Assembly (NCBI RefSeq): GCF_001677275.1
Contig: NZ_CP016177.1
Location: 744,001 to 808,000, forward strand
Origin: Vibrio breoganii
GTDB lineage: Bacteria; Pseudomonadota; Gammaproteobacteria; Enterobacterales; Vibrionaceae
Length of the DNA stretch: 64,000 nucleotides
Reading direction: 5' to 3'
The position numbers and the translations under genes were made by a program. Each line of letters begins with the position of its first letter. Positions within the stretch are counted from its first letter, which is position 1. The notes beneath the pieces were generated by a model. That model was not told the DNA's origin, searched no databases, and saw nothing but the letters and a program-made list of their open reading frames with translations. Shown here one piece after another: positions 61,088-64,000 of the stretch.

Positions 61088-62044
61088 TCAAGCACTGGCT
61101 AGCAACTCTTGGTGATAGCGCTGAATGTATTCCACGATAGGTTCGGCCTTGTTATAGGTGCGTATGCTATGGAACAGCTCTTTCGCCTCAGGGTATTGCT
61201 GGCGAAGATACGAAAACCATTGTTTTACACGATTCGGGTAATACAGCCCTTTATCGCCTTTCATCTCATATTCTGAGTATCTTAATAGCAGGGATACTAC
61301 TTCATTCCACGGCATAACGGTTTGGTTGTGCTTAACCACATTGCCAAGGTTTGGCACGTTGAACGCACCGCGACACACCATGAGAGAATCAATGCCTGTG
61401 GTCTCAATGCAGCGTTGCCCGTCTTGGTAATTCCAGATTTCTCCGTTGGCTATCAGTGGCATCTTGGTGTGTTGACGAATCTTATTGAGATAATCCCAGC
61501 GGATCTGATCGGCGCGATAACCGCCTTCCTTGGTGCGTGCGTGTACGGTTAACTCACTGGCACCAGCATTTTCTACGGCGTCTACGATTTCAAAGCAATC
61601 TTCTGGGTTTTCCCAGCCAAGACGGATCTTTGCGGTCACAGGGATCTCGCTTGGCACGGCCTCACGACACGCGTTGATGATCTGATACATGAGCTCAGGC
61701 TCTTTTAACAGAACCGCGCCACCCTTGCTCTTATTAACGAGGCGAGCAGGGCAACCAAAGTTCAGGTCGATCCCCGCAGCGCCAAGAGTAACGGCTTTGT
61801 GAGCATTTTCTGCCATCCACTGCGGATGTTGACCCAGAAGCTGCAAGTGTACAGGCGTTCCAGACTTTGTCTTGGAGCCTTGCAGGAGCTCAGGGCAAAG
61901 CTTGTAGAATGAACGGTCTGGCAATAATTGGTCGCTGACGCGCACAAACTCAGTGACACATAGGTCAAAGTCGTTGATGTCAGTGAGGATTTCTCGCATT
62001 AAGTGGTCGAGAACGCCCTCCATAGGGCCAAGTACGAGACGCAT
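61088..62044 (-). CDS. dusC: tRNA-dihydrouridine(16) synthase
   Basis: DusC is a flavoenzyme that reduces U16 in the tRNA D-loop. The 318-residue protein starts Met-Arg-Leu-Val-Leu-Gly-Pro-Met-Glu-Gly-Val with Asp-His-Leu-Met-Arg. The active-site Cys lies in Leu-Asn-Phe-Gly-Cys-Pro-Ala-Arg near residue 98, followed by Lys-Gly-Gly-Ala-Val-Leu-Leu. Thr-Ala-Lys-Ile-Arg-Leu-Gly-Trp lies near 136, His-Ala-Arg-Thr near 167 and Asn-Gly-Glu-Ile near 199. The Met-Glu-Gly-Val start and Leu-Asn-Phe-Gly-Cys form point to the DusC subfamily. Its 3' side abuts the heptamer array. Confidence 0.93.
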   Translation of the reverse strand: MRLVLGPMEGVLDHLMREILTDINDFDLCVTEFVRVSDQLLPDRSFYKLCPELLQGSKTKSGTPVHLQLLGQHPQWMAENAHKAVTLGAAGIDLNFGCPARLVNKSKGGAVLLKEPELMYQIINACREAVPSEIPVTAKIRLGWENPEDCFEIVDAVENAGASELTVHARTKEGGYRADQIRWDYLNKIRQHTKMPLIANGEIWNYQDGQRCIETTGIDSLMVCRGAFNVPNLGNVVKHNQTVMPWNEVVSLLLRYSEYEMKGDKGLYYPNRVKQWFSYLRQQYPEAKELFHSIRTYNKAEPIVEYIQRYHQELLASA

Positions 62045-62187
62045 TTTATTCTACCTTTGTTTGCAGGAGGGCGGATTTTAGTGGGTTTTGAGCAAAATGT
62101 CACCGACAAAGTTTTCTGGCAACTGGCACTGTAGCAGCCTAGGCCATTTTCACTCATACTAGAGGAAATTTTTAGAGAGTAGATATC

Positions 62188-62790
62188 ATGAGTGATTTGA
62201 TTGGCTTACCTGAGAGTGTTCAAGAGAGTAGTTATTTTTGGGAAGGCGCTATTTTAGCTGCTAACTTGACAGTGAAGCCACTAGAGCCAGAAATGTGGGC
62301 TTCAGAGTTGTGTGGTGATGAGTTTGAGGAAGCAAAGCCGACGATCATTGAACATATCAATGCCCAATACGGCAAACTCAAAGCCAACCAATACTCAGTG
62401 CTTGAGCTAACGAATAATGATTCTGAACACCTTGCTGATTTAGCCGAAGGTTTTCTAGCGATATGGCCCATTGTTGAGCAAGAGTGGCAGTCTACAGAGG
62501 TTGCTGACGGCACGGCAAGAATGCTATCGGCCTTGCTAACGACACTATCGCTATTGGTTGATGAAGAACAAACCCATCAGCAGATGAAAGAGGCAGGCTA
62601 TGAAGAGCTGCCCCAAATTAACGATCTTCAGCCACAGCTTGATTTGATGGTTAATGAGGTCGCACAAGCGGCCGATGAGCTTATGGTGGGCAATAAGAGC
62701 CAAACACTCAATCCATTCAAGGGTGTGGGGCGCAATGACTCTTGTCCTTGCGGCAGTGGTAAGAAATTTAAGAAGTGTTGCGGTTCTTAA
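62188..62790 (+). CDS. UPF0149/YecA-family protein with SEC-C zinc motif
   Basis: A 200-residue cytoplasmic protein. The body (about 10-150) is an all-helical UPF0149 domain rich in Glu. The C-terminal [17 protein letters not shown] is a complete SEC-C metal site, as at the end of SecA. Such proteins may bind ribosomes or SecA-related partners; function here is unproven. ATG 62188 is preceded by AGAGAGTAGATATC. The gene is divergent from dusC, and its end runs into a degenerate copy of the heptamer repeat. Confidence 0.85.
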   Translation: MSDLIGLPESVQESSYFWEGAILAANLTVKPLEPEMWASELCGDEFEEAKPTIIEHINAQYGKLKANQYSVLELTNNDSEHLADLAEGFLAIWPIVEQEWQSTEVADGTARMLSALLTTLSLLVDEEQTHQQMKEAGYEELPQINDLQPQLDLMVNEVAQAADELMVGNKSQTLNPFKGVGRNDSCPCGSGKKFKKCCGS

Positions 62791-62845
62791 AACCTAGAAC
62801 CTAGAACCTAGGTCCTAGGCTGTCGATTCTAGGTCCTAGATTTTA
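62789..62845. terminator. Heptamer-derived hairpins between the SEC-C gene and dsbB
   Basis: Two CTAGAAC units (62794-62807) are followed by CTAGGTCCTAGG and a second, partly inverted CTAGGTCCTAG. The left AAAACCTAG stretch pairs imperfectly with the right CTAGATTTTA, so the segment can fold and may terminate both converging genes. It is the same heptamer as at 60962-61080, 1.7 kb away. Confidence 0.6.
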
Positions 62846-63350
62846 ACCCAACCAACTGAAGCAGTGTAAATACAATAGAAACACCTAAGCTCGCGCCAAA
62901 AATAATCACCAACCACTGTGGCATTGAGAGTTCAAAAAACTGCCAGACGATTTTGCTGCAATCACCAGAAGGCTCGAACATCCAAGGTACCCATTTATCT
63001 AGCGGTGCCCAGCTTGGAAAGTTGACAAAGATATCGCAGGTTTTAAACGGTGATGGGTGAAATTGATAGTCTACGTGTTCAAGAGATAGCATGAGCCCCT
63101 TGTAACTAGACGCAATCCAGCCCACTAATCCTAGGCCACGAACGATGGGGTTTTGCGGTTTGCATAAGCCAACTGCGGCAGCAACGGCAATGCCCATCAT
63201 AGCCACGCGTTCATAGATGCACATAACACAGGGAGCGAGTAGCATCACGTGTTGAAAGTAAAGAGCACACAGCTCAAAGGCGATCATGGCAAGTAGCAGA
63301 AGTAGCCACGACAGGCGTGAGCGAGAGAATTGATACAGGTTCTCGAACAT
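62829..63350 (-). CDS. dsbB: Disulfide bond formation protein DsbB
   Basis: DsbB reoxidises periplasmic DsbA and passes electrons to quinones. The 173-residue protein has four membrane helices. The two periplasmic Cys pairs are Cys41-Val-Met-Cys44 and Cys105/Cys131, nearly the E. coli numbering (104/130). The quinone-side Arg48 lies in Tyr-Glu-Arg. ATG 63350 is the start. Upstream is nhaB, the usual Vibrio/enteric neighbour. Menaquinone supply from the men genes would matter for its function without oxygen. Confidence 0.95.
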   Translation of the reverse strand: MFENLYQFSRSRLSWLLLLLAMIAFELCALYFQHVMLLAPCVMCIYERVAMMGIAVAAAVGLCKPQNPIVRGLGLVGWIASSYKGLMLSLEHVDYQFHPSPFKTCDIFVNFPSWAPLDKWVPWMFEPSGDCSKIVWQFFELSMPQWLVIIFGASLGVSIVFTLLQLVGLKSRT

Positions 63351-63384
63351 GAATTGATTTCCTTATATGCACATCTTCCATGCG

Positions 63385-63420
63385 CAAAAAAGCCGGCGAT
63401 AGCTGTTGATCACGCCGGCT
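63385..63420 (-). terminator. nhaB: Intrinsic terminator of nhaB
   Basis: On the minus strand AGCCGGCG (complement of 63413-63420) pairs with CGCCGGCT (complement of 63391-63398), followed by TTTTTTG. Confidence 0.88.
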
Positions 63421-63491
63421 GATAACAGTCTGTTAGTTTTACCCGTTTAAAGCAGGCAAATCAATAGACTACATACAATCCTATTGGTTCC

Positions 63492-64000
63492 CTAATGATG
63501 CCCAGCAGAGCTAGAAGCCTCGACGGCTTGCATCGGTGCATCAGATACCCAACCAAAGTCATAGAACATTGCGGTGACAGGTTCTAAGAAGAACATGATA
63601 CCAATCAATCCCACAACCGCTAGTACGATGGTATATGGGAAAGCCATAATAACCATACGGCCATAAGAAAGACGAATCAGTGGTGCCAATGTTGATGTTA
63701 GTAGGAATAGGAAGGCTGCTTGACCGTTTGGCGTTGCTACCGATGGCAGGTTTGTACCTGTGTTGATGGCAACAGCGAGTAGATCAAATTGCTCACGACT
63801 AATGACGCCTTGTAGCAATGCATCTTTCACTTCGTTGATGTACACCGTGCCGACAAACACGTTGTCAGAGACCATGGAAAGCATACCGTTAGCAATATAG
63901 AACAGAGCCAATTGCGTGCCTTGGTCTTCCACCGCAAGTACCGCATCGATAATAGGGGCAAATAGGTCTTGTTCAATAATCACCGCAACGATGGCAAAGA
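63492..64000 (-). CDS. nhaB: Na+/H+ antiporter NhaB, C-terminal part (truncated by the window edge)
   Basis: The frame is open to the end of the window and encodes the last 169 residues or so. It contains membrane segments with [33 protein letters not shown] and [10 protein letters not shown] follow. These are the conserved core of NhaB, an inner-membrane antiporter that expels sodium. The start codon lies beyond position 64000; an in-frame GTG at 63983 is internal. Confidence 0.93.
   Translation of the reverse strand, partial: FAIVAVIIEQDLFAPIIDAVLAVEDQGTQLALFYIANGMLSMVSDNVFVGTVYINEVKDALLQGVISREQFDLLAVAINTGTNLPSVATPNGQAAFLFLLTSTLAPLIRLSYGRMVIMAFPYTIVLAVVGLIGIMFFLEPVTAMFYDFGWVSDAPMQAVEASSSAGHH

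Noticed and set aside
1..64000. tRNA, rRNA, transposase or phage genes
   Set aside because: None recognised on either strand; gltX has no flanking tRNA genes here as it has in E. coli.

Overview
The window reads as a chromosomal segment of a marine Gammaproteobacterium of the family Vibrionaceae, most probably the genus Vibrio. The pointers are gene order (tig-clpP-clpX-lon-hupB-ppiD-comEA, ackA-pta next to yfbV, nhaB-dsbB), a chitobiase close to what I recall of the Vibrio harveyi enzyme, and vibrio-style intergenic palindromes. I see no phage, insertion sequence, integron attC site, CRISPR array, rRNA or tRNA gene.

Layout. 1-8.6 kb: end of galE, galT, galK (Leloir galactose pathway), a VOC-fold enzyme, then a LacI-type repressor divergent from a GH36 alpha-galactosidase and a sodium/solute symporter, with two matching operators between the divergent genes. 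9.1-15.6 kb: a chitin-oligosaccharide region with an outer-membrane GH20 chitobiase, a 1.5 kb non-coding island holding a 123-bp tandem repeat array, an outer-membrane porin, a DUF2057 protein and a small lipoprotein. The chitobiase and porin share an unusual tandem motif upstream. 15.6-18.5 kb: a KdgM-type porin behind three CRP-like sites, a DUF2797 protein, and an overlooked 34-codon membrane-peptide gene behind a strong CRP-like site. 18.5-27.9 kb: gltX, then a signalling cluster: an 1806-residue hybrid histidine kinase with periplasmic venus-flytrap domains, an HD-GYP response regulator, and a convergent GGDEF cyclase whose stop codon overlaps that of the HD-GYP gene.

28.4-37.3 kb: protein quality control (trigger factor, ClpP, ClpX, Lon, PpiD) with HU-beta and the DNA-uptake protein ComEA. 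37.3-41.7 kb: rhombosortase, a DTW-family tRNA modification enzyme, a dGTPase, YfbR and AlaA. 41.9-48.2 kb: menaquinone genes menF-D-H-C-E, without the menB that normally lies between menH and menC. 48.3-55.9 kb: small membrane proteins, a YeiH-type exporter, a Tim44-domain protein, a Cys-cluster protein, and pta/ackA with yfbV. 56.2-58.9 kb: an ABC importer of the TrpXYZ type. 59-64 kb: malZ, dusC bordered by heptamer repeats, a UPF0149/SEC-C protein, dsbB and the C-terminal part of nhaB.

The carbohydrate genes form separate modules (galactose and alpha-galactosides, chitin oligomers, maltodextrins, perhaps acidic oligosaccharides), several with visible candidate operators. The best leads for something undescribed are the hairpin family at 12.0-12.7 kb with compensatory changes between copies, the shared TTTGACG pair upstream of the chitobiase and porin, the CRP-linked 34-codon gene, and the flytrap kinase/HD-GYP/GGDEF cluster. 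All calls rest on reading the sequence; no database search or folding program was run.
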